Source: a virus. From it: a DNA stretch of 24,765 nucleotides. The notes below the pieces were generated by a model that worked only from the letters and a program-made list of their open reading frames with translations, had not been told where the DNA came from and ran no database searches. Location of the stretch: positions 24,247 through 49,011 of the IMG/VR virus record IMGVR_UViG_3300030104_005545. The stretch is one strand, 5' to 3'. Shown piece by piece: positions 7,202 to 17,200 of the stretch; the first letter of the stretch is position 1, and each line of letters starts with the position of its first letter. Both the position numbers and the translations under genes were made by a program.

Positions 7202-7504
7202 ATGGCAGTGACTAAAACATGGGTATCAGCTAAACCAAAAAAGAATGCTGATGGTAATGTAACAGAATGGTCCGTTGAGTATAAATATACTGATGGTGAC
7301 TTTTCTCATACATTCAGTAAATCTGAAAAGATAGACACACCATCAAAAGCACCGGGTAGCTATACTAAAACTGAGATACTAGCACTTATGGACGAGGCTC
7401 ATTGGGATGATATGTTTGCAAAAAAACATAACGTATACAAGAACCCACCGGCAGTAGACACTATTGACAATTCGTTCGATGTAAGTACATTAAGCGATAG
7501 TTAA
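7202..7504 (+). CDS. Conserved hypothetical phage protein, 100 aa
   Basis: This 100-aa soluble protein starts MAVTKTWVSAKPKKN. Its first half has alternating hydrophobic residues and aromatics (VTEWSVEYKYTDGDFSHTF), suggesting a small beta sheet. The second half is predicted helical (TEILALMDEAHWDDMFAKK). There is no signal peptide or TM segment. The start is strongly supported by AAGGAG (7190-7195). I recall similar 'W-V..a.P...dGnVt.W.VEY' proteins next to fibre genes in marine phage genomes, with no assigned role. Position suggests a minor virion or fibre-associated protein; function unknown. Confidence 0.7.
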   Translation: MAVTKTWVSAKPKKNADGNVTEWSVEYKYTDGDFSHTFSKSEKIDTPSKAPGSYTKTEILALMDEAHWDDMFAKKHNVYKNPPAVDTIDNSFDVSTLSDS

Positions 7505-7527
7505 TATAACTTACGAAAGGTATAGAA

Positions 7528-7704
7528 ATGGACGAAAAAACTCAAAATTATGTGAACGGTCTTATAAGTATGCTGACTAAGCAAAGAAACCAAGCACTTG
7601 ATGTTAATGCAAAACTTCAAGCTGAATTGGATGTGCTTAGAGCGGAGACTGCTGCACAAAATAAAGAAACTGAGGAAAAGTCAGAAGATCCAGAGGCTGA
7701 GTAA
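7528..7704 (+). CDS. 58-aa coiled-coil small protein
   Basis: A 58-codon frame fills the space between the 100-aa gene and the 78-aa gene. GAAAGG (7515-7520) lies seven bases before the ATG, and its stop TAA (7702-7704) overlaps the next ATG by one base. The product (MDEKTQNYVNGLISML...) is almost entirely predicted helix with heptad-like hydrophobics (residues 8-40) and an acidic tail (KETEEKSEDPEAE). It probably forms a coiled coil. No family is recognised. The exact overlap with the next gene is the main reason to call it real. Confidence 0.65.
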   Translation: MDEKTQNYVNGLISMLTKQRNQALDVNAKLQAELDVLRAETAAQNKETEEKSEDPEAE

Positions 7705-7940
7705 TGGCTACTGAACATTGGTCACCGGTATACGTTCTTTCGGCTATATCAACCGACCTTGTTCAAAAAATAGAAACTTCTACTTTTGGTGAAAACGCTT
7801 TTGGTGTAGTATCATTTGCAGGTAGCGTTGACACTTCAGTCGAATTATGGACAGAGATCAGCGCATCAGGGACAGGAGAAACATGGTCAACGGTCAACGC
7901 AGGTGGCACGGGTGAATCATGGACATCTATTAGTCCGTAA
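7704..7940 (+). CDS. Hypothetical protein with tryptophan-spaced C-terminal repeats, 78 aa
   Basis: This 78-aa protein of unknown function has a beta-prone, non-hydrophobic N-terminal part. The last 30 residues contain three short units spaced by Trp: WTEISASGTGE, WSTVNAGGTGE and SWTSISP. Similar 'W..v....g..W..i' tails occur in small structural proteins of marine phages (recollection). It starts inside the stop of the 58-aa gene and ends in the ribosome-binding site of the next gene. Virion association is inferred from context only. Confidence 0.65.
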   Translation: MATEHWSPVYVLSAISTDLVQKIETSTFGENAFGVVSFAGSVDTSVELWTEISASGTGETWSTVNAGGTGESWTSISP

Positions 7941-7949
7941 GGAGATATT

Positions 7950-8372
7950 ATGGCAATAACACAAGCACTATGTAATTCATTCAAACAAGAACTTCTACAA
8001 GGTCTACATGATCTTGATGGTCATACATTGAAGATGGCATTATTTACATCAAGTGCTACACTTGATGCAACGACTACGGCCTATTCTACAACAAACGAGT
8101 CAAGCGGCACAGGGTACACGGCTGGCGGTGCAACACTTGCAAACGTTGCTGTATCATTATCAGGCACTACGGCTTTTGTTGATTTTGATAATGTATCTTT
8201 TACAAGTGCAACAATTAGTGATGCTGCAGGAGCTTTGATATACAATTCATCTGCTAGTGATAGAGCTATAGCAGTCATAGATTTTGGTGCTACAAAATCA
8301 GTATCTAGTGGCACATTAACAATAACATTACCAACAGCGTCAGCGACAACAGCATTAATAAGGGTGAGCTAA
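7950..8372 (+). CDS. Putative virion structural protein (small, Ser/Thr/Ala-rich), 140 aa
   Basis: This 140-aa protein has a short N-terminal helix (ALCNSFKQELLQGLHDLDG), then a beta-rich body: LKMALFTSSATLDATTTAYS, a GTGYTAGGATLANV turn, and VDFDNVSFTSATISDAAGALIYN. This arrangement is a recurrent phage family in marine and other phages, usually annotated only as a structural protein. It is compatible with a capsid-decoration or tail-adaptor fold, but that is not decided by the sequence. AAGGAG (7939-7944) supports the start. The stop TAA overlaps the ATG of the next gene by one base. Confidence 0.7.
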   Translation: MAITQALCNSFKQELLQGLHDLDGHTLKMALFTSSATLDATTTAYSTTNESSGTGYTAGGATLANVAVSLSGTTAFVDFDNVSFTSATISDAAGALIYNSSASDRAIAVIDFGATKSVSSGTLTITLPTASATTALIRVS

Positions 8373-9877
8373 TGCCTTTATCAAAAATACAATTACAACC
8401 TGGAATTTTTACAGATGACACTGTTTATTCGCAAGAAGGTAAATATATTGATTCTGATAAAGTTCGTTTTATGAAAGGCCGACCTGAAAAAATAGGTGGT
8501 TGGGCAAAACTAGACACAGACAATATTGCAAGTGGAGTGGTTCGAGCATTACTTCCATATCGCGCCAACAACTCAAAACGTTATATTGGTATTGGTACTC
8601 ACAGTCATTTATATTTGTATGATGATGGTGCAGGTAGTTATATAGATATTACACCAGCTTCAAATTACACAGCCGGCGCACAACACACAACGATTAGTTC
8701 AGGTACGTATACTTATAATACTATGTGGACATTAGATATGTTTGGTGAAGATTTAATTGGTGTCAACGGTATTGGTGGGCGACTTGTAAGATTAGATACA
8801 AGTGCTTTTCAATCAAATGCAGCGACTAATGCTGTAACAGAAACAACCACAGGAGTTCCGGCTTCTGCAAATGGTGTGATTGTAAACTCTGCATCGAGAC
8901 AAGTTGTGTTGTACGGAGCTCATGATGGCACAGCAGCAAACCCTATGAATGTAGCTTTTTCTGATCTTGCAGATATTTCAGATTTTGTTGCGGCTACTTC
9001 TAATTTTGCAGGCGCACAAGTATTGACAGGAGGTAACTTATTACTTGGAGCTATACGTACACGAGGTACAATATTAATATTTTCTGATACATCGGTATTT
9101 ACCATGACCTTTGTCGGTCAACCTGATGTATTTGCATTTCAACAAGTTGCAGAAAACGCTGGCATTGTTGGACCACAAGCAGCAGCCGAGTTTAATGGCA
9201 CTGTATTTTGGATGGGTAACGATGGCTTTTATCAGTTTTCTGGTGGAGTACAACAAATACCATGTTCCGTTGAACGTCATGTGTTTGATAACTTAAGTAA
9301 ACAACAAAAGATGAAATGTTTTGCAGGTATAAACCCTAAGTTTAATGAAGTATGGTGGTTTTATCCTATAACAAATGATATAGCGTCCGATGATATTACT
9401 AAGTATGTAATTTATAACTACAAAGAACGAGTGTGGTCTATCGGTTCATTAGTTAGAGGTGCTTGGGCACCTGAAGGTATTTACGATAACCCAATTGCAA
9501 GTTCAGTTTCTGCAACATCGTCATACATCTACAAACACGAGTTTGGCACTGATGATGAATCGTCGGCCATGTCTTGTAGTTTAACATCCGGTGATATTGA
9601 TTTACCGCAAGATGGTGATGATATTATGTTTATTGATAAAATTGTACCTGACTTTGATGATCAAGTTGGTTCAGTCAGTATGAATTTAAAATTTAGATTG
9701 TACCCGAACGCTTCTCAATTAACAGAGGCAACTGAAACACTTGCAACATCAACTGAGTTTGCAAGTATAAGAGCACGCGGACGACAGATGTCTATGATTC
9801 TATCAAGTAATGCAACCAGTTCACATTGGAGACTTGGTGACATTCGTTTGAATATTCAACCTGACGGTAAACGATAA
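8372..9877 (+). CDS. Probable P22 gp10-like packaged-DNA stabilisation/tail hub protein
   Basis: This is a 501-aa beta-rich protein. Its N-terminus (MPLSKIQLQPGIFTDDTVYS, then DSDKVRFMKGRPEKIGGW) matches a motif widely seen in podovirus proteins of the P22 gp10 type. The length is close to P22 gp10 (about 470 aa). Those proteins sit between the portal ring and the tail spike or needle and keep packaged DNA from leaking. Many Gly/Thr-rich blade-like segments (e.g. YKERVWSIGSLVRGAW) suit a beta-propeller. It is coupled to both neighbours by one-base stop/start overlaps, which puts it in the tail module. The main alternative is a generic tail tube or hub protein. The family motif is recalled, not searched. 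Confidence 0.6.
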   Translation: MPLSKIQLQPGIFTDDTVYSQEGKYIDSDKVRFMKGRPEKIGGWAKLDTDNIASGVVRALLPYRANNSKRYIGIGTHSHLYLYDDGAGSYIDITPASNYTAGAQHTTISSGTYTYNTMWTLDMFGEDLIGVNGIGGRLVRLDTSAFQSNAATNAVTETTTGVPASANGVIVNSASRQVVLYGAHDGTAANPMNVAFSDLADISDFVAATSNFAGAQVLTGGNLLLGAIRTRGTILIFSDTSVFTMTFVGQPDVFAFQQVAENAGIVGPQAAAEFNGTVFWMGNDGFYQFSGGVQQIPCSVERHVFDNLSKQQKMKCFAGINPKFNEVWWFYPITNDIASDDITKYVIYNYKERVWSIGSLVRGAWAPEGIYDNPIASSVSATSSYIYKHEFGTDDESSAMSCSLTSGDIDLPQDGDDIMFIDKIVPDFDDQVGSVSMNLKFRLYPNASQLTEATETLATSTEFASIRARGRQMSMILSSNATSSHWRLGDIRLNIQPDGKR

Positions 9878-10575
9878 TGTCAGGATCACGATTTAGATCG
9901 TTACCACGATTTTCAGCGCTCGACGGACAACCGACAACGGACGCTTTAGGTGAACATATAAATCTTCTTACAAGTGTAATTGAGCAAAACATTCTTGAAA
10001 TAGACCGTGCTGTAGCAACGGAAGACTTAGACCTTGACACTGGTTTTGAAGCACCGGCAATCGGTACAGCGACAGTGAACAACGCACAAGTTGGCTCGTC
10101 AGCTGATATAGCTATAACAAAATTAGACCTTGCTGGAGCTACAACTCAAGGTGATGCAATCAATAATGATGACGTATTTTTTATGTTGGATTTAAATTTA
10201 GGTACAGATACATACGCTAACAGTGATAATAAGAAGGTTAGGGCCTCAAGAATTAAAACTTATGTGTCAGATTTAACGTTGACCACAGCCGCGCAGACTG
10301 CTATAACTAGTGTAGGAACCTTGACAGGTTTAACTGTCACAGCTTCTGGTACTGCTGCAAAACTACAATATACAGGGTCTAGCGGCAACCCCTGCGTAAC
10401 ATTGGATCAAGATGATGCCGATGCTCCATTTATAGACTTTGACGGAACTGCTGGTGCAGCAAACACAAATAGTGTTGTGACTACAACAGGTAATGTTTCA
10501 GGAGGTATAAATAGATTTATAAAAGTTAAACAAGGTGGCACTACGTATTACATGCCACTCTATGCAGCGAGTTAA
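9877..10575 (+). CDS. Tail-associated/minor structural protein, 232 aa
   Basis: The N-terminal third of this 232-aa protein is probably helical (DALGEHINLLTSVIEQNILE). The rest is fibre-like and beta-rich, with Ala/Thr/Gly-rich stretches and a C-terminus NRFIKVKQGGTTYYMPLYAA. That 'FIKV...G..YYIPLY' ending is common among marine phage tail proteins whose C-termini form a final beta rung. It overlaps the gp10-like gene by one base. I infer a small trimeric tail component, perhaps a connector for the fibres encoded upstream; no direct evidence identifies its partner. Confidence 0.6.
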   Translation: MSGSRFRSLPRFSALDGQPTTDALGEHINLLTSVIEQNILEIDRAVATEDLDLDTGFEAPAIGTATVNNAQVGSSADIAITKLDLAGATTQGDAINNDDVFFMLDLNLGTDTYANSDNKKVRASRIKTYVSDLTLTTAAQTAITSVGTLTGLTVTASGTAAKLQYTGSSGNPCVTLDQDDADAPFIDFDGTAGAANTNSVVTTTGNVSGGINRFIKVKQGGTTYYMPLYAAS

Positions 10576-10580
10576 TATTT

Positions 10581-11711
10581 ATGGGTATTGGAAGCAAAAT
10601 AAAAAAGAAACTTAAGAAAATTATACCAAAAGAGGTAGGTGTTGTTGGAAAAGTAATAGCACCTTTTAATCCAATTTTGGGAGCAGGTTTATCAGCTCTT
10701 GGCGGTTATCGTTCAGGAGGATTTAAAGGAGCTTTAACAGGAGGACTCGGTGCTTATGCCTTGGGACAAGGAGCACGTTTTTTAGGAGGAGCAGGATTTC
10801 AAGGAGCTCCAAAATTTTTAGGTGGTTCAGGAACGGGTGGACTTGGTTTAAGTTCACCACTTGGAACAGACACGGGAATAGGTAAATTATTAGAAAGTTT
10901 TAAACAACCAGCAACTTCTCCTGATTCGTCTTTAACAAAAAGTCGTTTCTTTGATGGCAAAGCTCCCGATGCTGTTAGTGGAGTAACGAAAGCAACAAAA
11001 ACAGCTGCTGAAAAAAAAGGATTGTTGGCTAGAGCTAAAGCAATATTTGATGGCATGACAGTGAGTCAAAAAATAGCTCTCGGAGTAGGTAGTGCAGCAG
11101 CCTTAGCTGCTTTGTTGGAGGGCGGAGGCGAAGGCGGTATTAGTAATCTTCAGGTAGGTAATCAATTAGGTTATATGGATCCTAATATAAGGGGAACCAG
11201 TGATATGTTTGTCAATGTAAATCCTAAATTTAAAAACACAATGTACGATAGTAATAAAGTATTCACTACAGTTCCAAATGCAAAAGACGGAGGACGAATA
11301 GGCTTTAAAGATGGGATGTTCGTGGGACTACAAGGAAATGTAAAAATTTCTCCTGGTATTAGAGAAGCGATAAACAGCACATATTATGGTAAATCAAGAG
11401 ATTTTATGCTTAAAGAAATATTTCCTAAATTAAATCTTGATCCAACAGCAGGAAGATTTATTGCAGGAAGTGCAGACGGTGGTATTATTGGTCTAGCAAA
11501 TGGAGGCGAACCAGCAATGGAAATGGATTATAGAGGCGGTGGTTTTATACCTGTAGGCTCCAAAGAAAGAGCGGATGATGTACCAGCAAGATTATCAAAA
11601 AATGAATTTGTAATGACAGCGGACGCTGTTCGTGCAGCCGGTGGAGGAAGTGTAGACGTTGGCGCACAAAGAATGTATGATCTAATGAACAATTTGGAGG
11701 CACAAGCATAA
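10581..11711 (+). CDS. Putative internal virion/tail protein with C-terminal EFVMTADAVRAAG motif
   Basis: In this 376-aa protein, residues 1-20 are very basic (KIKKKLKKIIPKEVG). A long Gly/Ala-rich stretch (about 25-80: GGYRSGGFKGALTGGLGAYA) and another hydrophobic Ala-rich stretch near 165-180 could contact membrane. GGRIGFKDG appears near residues 236-244. The C-terminal 60 residues carry GGGFIPVGSKERADDVPARL and NEFVMTADAVRAAGGGSVD, a motif known from the ends of phage tape-measure and internal proteins. It overlaps the next gene by one base and has no obvious Shine-Dalgarno before its ATG. The most likely role is a DNA-ejection or internal core protein; function is inferred from composition and position. 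Confidence 0.6.
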   Translation: MGIGSKIKKKLKKIIPKEVGVVGKVIAPFNPILGAGLSALGGYRSGGFKGALTGGLGAYALGQGARFLGGAGFQGAPKFLGGSGTGGLGLSSPLGTDTGIGKLLESFKQPATSPDSSLTKSRFFDGKAPDAVSGVTKATKTAAEKKGLLARAKAIFDGMTVSQKIALGVGSAAALAALLEGGGEGGISNLQVGNQLGYMDPNIRGTSDMFVNVNPKFKNTMYDSNKVFTTVPNAKDGGRIGFKDGMFVGLQGNVKISPGIREAINSTYYGKSRDFMLKEIFPKLNLDPTAGRFIAGSADGGIIGLANGGEPAMEMDYRGGGFIPVGSKERADDVPARLSKNEFVMTADAVRAAGGGSVDVGAQRMYDLMNNLEAQA

Positions 11712-12484
11712 TGGCTACGATGGAAGAATTAACACAGCAGGATTACGCAAAATATATAATGCCGGGCTATCGAGAAATGATAGATCCAAGAAATGTGCCC
11801 ACTGGACAACAACTTGCTCCAGGACTAACTCAGTTACAACAAGATGCAACAGCATTAGCTAAAGCTGGCATAGGTTCATATCAACCATTTTTAACAGCAG
11901 GTACTCAAGCTTTGCAAGCAGGACAAGCAGCTTTGGGACCTGGTGGCGCTCAAGCTTACATGAATCCGTTTATCTCTCAAGTTAGAGATACTACAATGAA
12001 AGATCTAAACAGAATGTTTGGACAACAAACAGCAGCTCAACAACAACGGGCAATTAAATCAGGAGCATTTGCAGGATCAGGCACTCGTGATGCAATTATG
12101 TCTGCTGAATTAGCAAGAGGTCAAGCAGATACCGCAGCTAAAACATTGGGTAGTTTAAATATGCAAGGATTTCAAGCTGCGCAACAAGCAGCTCTTAAAG
12201 GTGGACTTGGTCAGTTACAAGCAGGTCAAATGTTTGGTAGATTGGGACAACAAGCACAACAAGGTATGGGAAGAGACATTAGCACATTATACGGTTTAGG
12301 AGAAAATCAAAGACAAATTATAGGCGCTCAAAATTTAGCAACTTATAAAACTCCTTTCTTTGGATTGGGTCAGTATGCTAGTGCTTTAAGAGGAGCTCCA
12401 ACATCGGCTCAACAGTTTCAAGCACCTAATCCCATTTTAACAGGTATTCAAGCTGGAATAGGGGCACTATCAGCGTTTCAGTGA
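11711..12484 (+). CDS. Putative internal virion (ejection) protein, Gln/Ala-rich, 257 aa
   Basis: The protein is 257 aa and almost entirely helical, with very high Gln and Ala (FGQQTAAQQQRAIKSGAFAG, then QAAQQAALKGGLGQLQAGQ). This composition is typical of the small ejection or core proteins of podoviruses, such as the T7 gp14 class, although no specific family signature is certain. GGAGG (11696-11700) and a TAATG overlap with the upstream gene support the start. It has no signal peptide. Context between two other candidate internal proteins strengthens the call. Confidence 0.55.
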   Translation: MATMEELTQQDYAKYIMPGYREMIDPRNVPTGQQLAPGLTQLQQDATALAKAGIGSYQPFLTAGTQALQAGQAALGPGGAQAYMNPFISQVRDTTMKDLNRMFGQQTAAQQQRAIKSGAFAGSGTRDAIMSAELARGQADTAAKTLGSLNMQGFQAAQQAALKGGLGQLQAGQMFGRLGQQAQQGMGRDISTLYGLGENQRQIIGAQNLATYKTPFFGLGQYASALRGAPTSAQQFQAPNPILTGIQAGIGALSAFQ

Positions 12485-12485
12485 T

Positions 12486-14240
12486 ATGGATAAAACTTTA
12501 AACAGAAAATTATTTAAAAAAATTAAACACAATCATCGTAGTTCTGGTATAGCTAGTGGATTGGCCTACAGACCAGGGTACAAGGTTGGCGGACGAGTCG
12601 GTTATTCTAACGGCAACAGAGTCAATCCGAAACTATCTTTACCTGAAACTGAAGGAGTACCTGATTATATTACGGGAGCAGTTGATTATAGATTAGATAG
12701 AAACAGAGTTAGAAGACCGATGCCTAATTTTGACATAGCTCTAGGTAAAAATAAAGTTCCATTTTATGAAACGGGTTTAGGCAAAACTGTCGATTTTTTT
12801 ACTCCAGATTATTTAATAGGTGATGAACTAATTCCTAAAAAAAGAAAAAAATTTGAAAAAGAGCTAGAAGCCGCTAAATCTTATGATGAAGATACTATAA
12901 TTAAATTAGCTAAAAAAACTCCTGTAAAAGATAAACTAATAACAAATAAAATTAATGACGAAGAAAAAGACAAAGCTTTAGGTAAATTTGATTCTGTAAA
13001 ACCAATAAAAGAAACTACAAAACCTAATATTGATGCCAAAGCAAAATCACAAACTAGTAAGATGTATGAGGATCTTATGGTAAAACAAAAAAATCTTTTG
13101 TCAAACAGAGAATCTTTAGATAATGAACTTCAAACTTTGAGAGAAAAACAAAGAAAAGACAACAGATTAAACATAGCTTTAAAAACAGTTCAAGCTATGA
13201 ATGATCCTAATTTAAGAGTTGGTCAGTCTAGAGTTGCAGCTGGTGTAGACGCCTTTACTGACGAAGTTATAGCTACTAATAAATTAAAAGCTGAACAAGA
13301 GACAGCTGATATGTTGACTAAATATAACAGGCTAGAAGACGACATAACTCGTAGCAAAAATATGGAAGATTATTTTTTAAAACAAGATTACACAAGAAAG
13401 TACGGATCTTCAGGTGAAAGAATGGAACAATTATCTTTTTTATTAGCGGCTAACGGAGCAGAACCTGGAACAGATCTTCATAAACAATTAACAAATGCAT
13501 TCTTTATTGGAGTTCAAAAACCAAAAGATTTAAGCGCAGTAAGTGAAAAAATATCTAATAAAATTATAGAGATAAATGACCCTAGTAGTTTTAGTGAGTA
13601 TACTCCTAATCAATACAGAATTCAGATAGCAGGAACGGAGCCTTTATATTTAGATGCTGAAGGTCAACTTACAACAGAAGTAACAGAGACAGAGGCTCCT
13701 TTGACTATGGCAAGAGAAGGAAGGATTGTTATTGAACGTATGAAAGGCGGTTATCAATATGCTAAGGGCGGACGAGTTGGTTTTAAAACAGGAGGACGTG
13801 TTGGGTATAAAGAAGGTGAACTAGTTACAGAAGAACAAAAAGAAGAATTAATTCAACCTATTTCTAAAAAAGCGCCTATGGTTATGACCAAAGATCAATT
13901 AAGAAAAAAACTTCCAGAATTTATAGACGATGAAATAGTTAGTTTAATAGCGTATAGTCCCGATGCTTTTGCAGATTTTGCATCAATTCAAACACGAGGA
14001 GACGCAGATGATTTTAATGATAAATATGATGTTAGATTACAGTTACCTGAAATAAACCAAATGGATTTTAGTAGAGTAGAAGAAAAAATGTCTGCACCTG
14101 CTATGCCGATAACCGCTCCTACTGCGGTTCCAGCTCAACCAAACACAGCAACTCAGACGGGGGCGGGAGCAAATTTAACTCCAACAGAAGTTGCTTTACT
14201 GGATCCAACGGAACAAGCCATTAGAATGAGAAACAGTTAA
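12486..14240 (+). CDS. Putative internal virion protein with GGRVGY motifs, 584 aa
   Basis: This 584-aa protein begins with a basic segment and GYKVGGRVGYSNG (about residues 31-43). A lysine-rich helical middle follows (about 110-290) with probable coiled coil (residues 195-225: LMVKQKNLLSNRESLDNELQ). A second motif cluster, AKGGRVGFKTGGRVGYKEG, lies near 426-444. The C-terminus is Pro/Thr-rich (PITAPTAVPAQPNTATQTG). The same GGRVG-type motif is in the 376-aa protein two genes upstream. There is no convincing Shine-Dalgarno. The ATG follows the previous stop by one base, so translation is probably coupled. Role in ejection or core assembly is inference. Confidence 0.55.
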   Translation: MDKTLNRKLFKKIKHNHRSSGIASGLAYRPGYKVGGRVGYSNGNRVNPKLSLPETEGVPDYITGAVDYRLDRNRVRRPMPNFDIALGKNKVPFYETGLGKTVDFFTPDYLIGDELIPKKRKKFEKELEAAKSYDEDTIIKLAKKTPVKDKLITNKINDEEKDKALGKFDSVKPIKETTKPNIDAKAKSQTSKMYEDLMVKQKNLLSNRESLDNELQTLREKQRKDNRLNIALKTVQAMNDPNLRVGQSRVAAGVDAFTDEVIATNKLKAEQETADMLTKYNRLEDDITRSKNMEDYFLKQDYTRKYGSSGERMEQLSFLLAANGAEPGTDLHKQLTNAFFIGVQKPKDLSAVSEKISNKIIEINDPSSFSEYTPNQYRIQIAGTEPLYLDAEGQLTTEVTETEAPLTMAREGRIVIERMKGGYQYAKGGRVGFKTGGRVGYKEGELVTEEQKEELIQPISKKAPMVMTKDQLRKKLPEFIDDEIVSLIAYSPDAFADFASIQTRGDADDFNDKYDVRLQLPEINQMDFSRVEEKMSAPAMPITAPTAVPAQPNTATQTGAGANLTPTEVALLDPTEQAIRMRNS

Positions 14241-14246
14241 TGACTC

Positions 14247-17200
14247 ATGGCTCAAAAAAAAGATAATTATTTATACGGAGATTCAGGAACTCAAGGGTTA
14301 AAGTTCTACGAACAAATTGGTCTTGGACTCGGTTCCGGTCTTTTAAAAATAGGTGAAGGTATAGCAGAACTAGGTGCCGGTTTTTCTGACTACGCTCTTG
14401 ATACTGATTTTTTAGAATATTTAGAAGAAAATTATCCTAAAATAAACGTAGATGATGGTCTTGGTAAACTAGTTGAAACAGTTGTTCAGTACGGTGTGCC
14501 TTATGGAGCGGCTTTAAAAATAGCAAGCAAAGTATCTAAAGTAAAAAAACTAGGAGAGGTGGCAAAAGCCGGAGGCATAAAAGGCACAGCGGCTAAATTA
14601 GGATACTATGCCTTACCTGCAGTAGTTAGTGAACCGATAGCTGCAACATCTCGTGATGCAACTTTAGGTCAAGCGTTTGGCCTGTACTCTGATGAGTTTA
14701 TGCAAAGATTAGACCCTACTCAATATGAAGGTAGAGAAAGAGCTTCGGCTCAGTTACAACAAAAGTTATTGTTTGGATTAGAAGCAGGTCCTGTTGTTGG
14801 TGGTATAACAACTTTCATAGGTCCAGCAATAAAAGGAACAGCGAAAGCAGCAGCAACTGTGGGCGGTCCCGTTGTAAGAGCATCTGGAAACTATGTTTTA
14901 AATCCTTTAGCTAATGTTTTAAAAAGTGAACGCACCGGAGTTCCTCAAACAATAAGAGCGTTAAGCGCAGGAAGAATTAAAGCAGGAGAAAAATTAGGAG
15001 TACCAAAATACCAAGATTGGAGATTATTTAACACTCGTTCTGAAAATACAAAAGAAAGAATATTTAAAAGAATAGATAACGTTTTAGCTAGTATTAGAAC
15101 ATCAGGCAAAATGGATGTTGAAGTTCAACCTTTGTTAGCAAAAGGATATGATACTGTAGAAGCTTACAAGAAAGCAGCCACTGTTCATTTAGATAACATT
15201 GATCGTATAGCTAATAATTTAGCAAAAGAAGCTGGCATAATAGCTAAAGGTGAAACAACCATTTACAAAAATAATATGTTTGAAAACATAGGAAAATTTA
15301 TTACTGGTAAAAAAATAGGTAAAAACAAAAGTGCTTTAAGTGCATTGCCTAATAAAGAAATAAAAGATGCTGCTAAAAGTTTAAAGAAATTTTTTAATAT
15401 TTTAAAAAATGATATAAAAGATTTAGGAATAGACGCTGACGAATTAGATTCTTTATTTAGAGGAGATATAAATAAATATCTAAACAGAACATACGAAATT
15501 GTTAGAAGTTCTCGTTATCGTGTTGACCCTAAAGATAAAGAAGCTGCGGTAAGTTTGTTTTCTAAAATGTTAGGAAAAACAGATGAAAGTGGAAATATTT
15601 TATCAAAAGAATTTAAAGACAATCCTGCTTTACTTAGAGAAACAGCAGAAGCTCATGTTGATGAGTTAATTGATTTAGGTGTTGCTGAAGGTAAATCTAC
15701 AGAAAATTTAATTAAAAGAGCGGCAGAATACATTGAGGGAGAGATAGGAAGTGTAAAAGGTTTTTTAAGTAAAAGAGAAGAACTGCCTGATGCCATTAGA
15801 AAAATTTTTGGAGAATCGGTAGACAAGCGAGCTCAAATTTTAGATACAGTTGCAGAATTTGGTACTATTCAAGGAAAGAAAGGAACGTTTGATGAATTGG
15901 CAAAAGTGTTGGGAGAAAAAGGAGTTTTAATTGAAGCCAGTAGTAAAGCCGCAGCTAAATTAGCTTTTAGAAGAAACACTGGAATACGTTCGTATCAACT
16001 TGAAAAAATAACTGATCAAGGAGTAAGTAAAATACTTGGCAAAAATATCATAGGTAAATATACAACGCCTGAAATAGCTCAAGCATTAAAGGGTCAAACT
16101 TTAGCTACCGACATACTTTTACAAAGTTCTATCTATAAATCTTTTTTAGCTACAAAAGGTATTTCTCAATTATCTAAAACTGTTCTTAGTCCAACAACAC
16201 AAATAAGAAATGTAGAGTCAGCGGCCATGTTTGCATTGGCCAACGGTCATTTTGGAAGAGGAGCTAGTCTTCGTGATTCTATGAAGTTAGTATTTGAAGA
16301 CGTGATAGGTCCTAAAGGAGCGTTTGACGTAGAAAGATTGGTTGCTAAGGGAGAAGAGTACAGGAGAAGAGGAATAACAAATTCTAATATTATTACTAGA
16401 GAAGTAACGTCATTAATTGATGACATTGTTAAAAGCACAGAATCAACTGGAAAATTAGGAACTACCGAAGCTATTCTTAAAAGTCTTCAAGATAACTCTA
16501 TACTAAGTAACGCTACAAAAATATACCAAGGAGGTGACGATGTTTGGAAAATATTTGGTTATGAATTTGAAAGATCAAAATTATTAAACATTATTAAAGG
16601 TGGATTAGATGAAAATGGAGTAGCGAGACATGTTGATGATGCTAAAAAATATTACAGAGAAGTTTTTGGAAGACAATTTAATGAGTATATGCCAGATGGC
16701 AAATCAATAAAAACAAGAGAAGAAATAATAGGAGAGATTGCTGCTGAAACAATTAAAAACACATATCCTAACTATTCTTACGTACCAACTTTAGTTCAAA
16801 ATTTAAGACGATTGCCCCTTGGTAACTTTATTTCATTTCCAGCAGAAATGTATCGTACAAGTTTTAACTTAATTAAATTTGGTTTAAGAGAAATGCAATC
16901 AAGTGATCCTTTTGTTCGTCAGTCGGGGGCTAAAAAATTAATAGGTTTTAGTTCAGCGCTGGCTGCTGGAAAAGTTGCACAAGAAACAGCTATGAATTTG
17001 GTGGGAGTTAGTGAAGAACAATTAAATGCAATGAGAGAATCTTTTGTTGCACCTTGGAACAAAACAGGTCCGCTAGTGCCTGTATCTAAAAGAACAGAAG
17101 GAGATCAAACTGTTTATAAATTTATAAACTTTGCTTATCAAAGTCCGTATGATGTTTTAAGCGCTCCATATTACGCAGCTATGGGTCAAATTAATAAAGG

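Noticed and set aside
8053-8238. 61-codon rightward frame inside the 140-aa structural gene
   Set aside because: Leu/Gln-rich out-of-frame shadow of the Ser/Thr/Ala-rich coding sequence.
14254-14261. A8 run near the start of the 1252-aa gene as a programmed frameshift site
   Set aside because: The zero frame is open for the whole gene and the alternative frame starting at 14240 stops after 19 codons. A-runs are expected in such AT-rich DNA.
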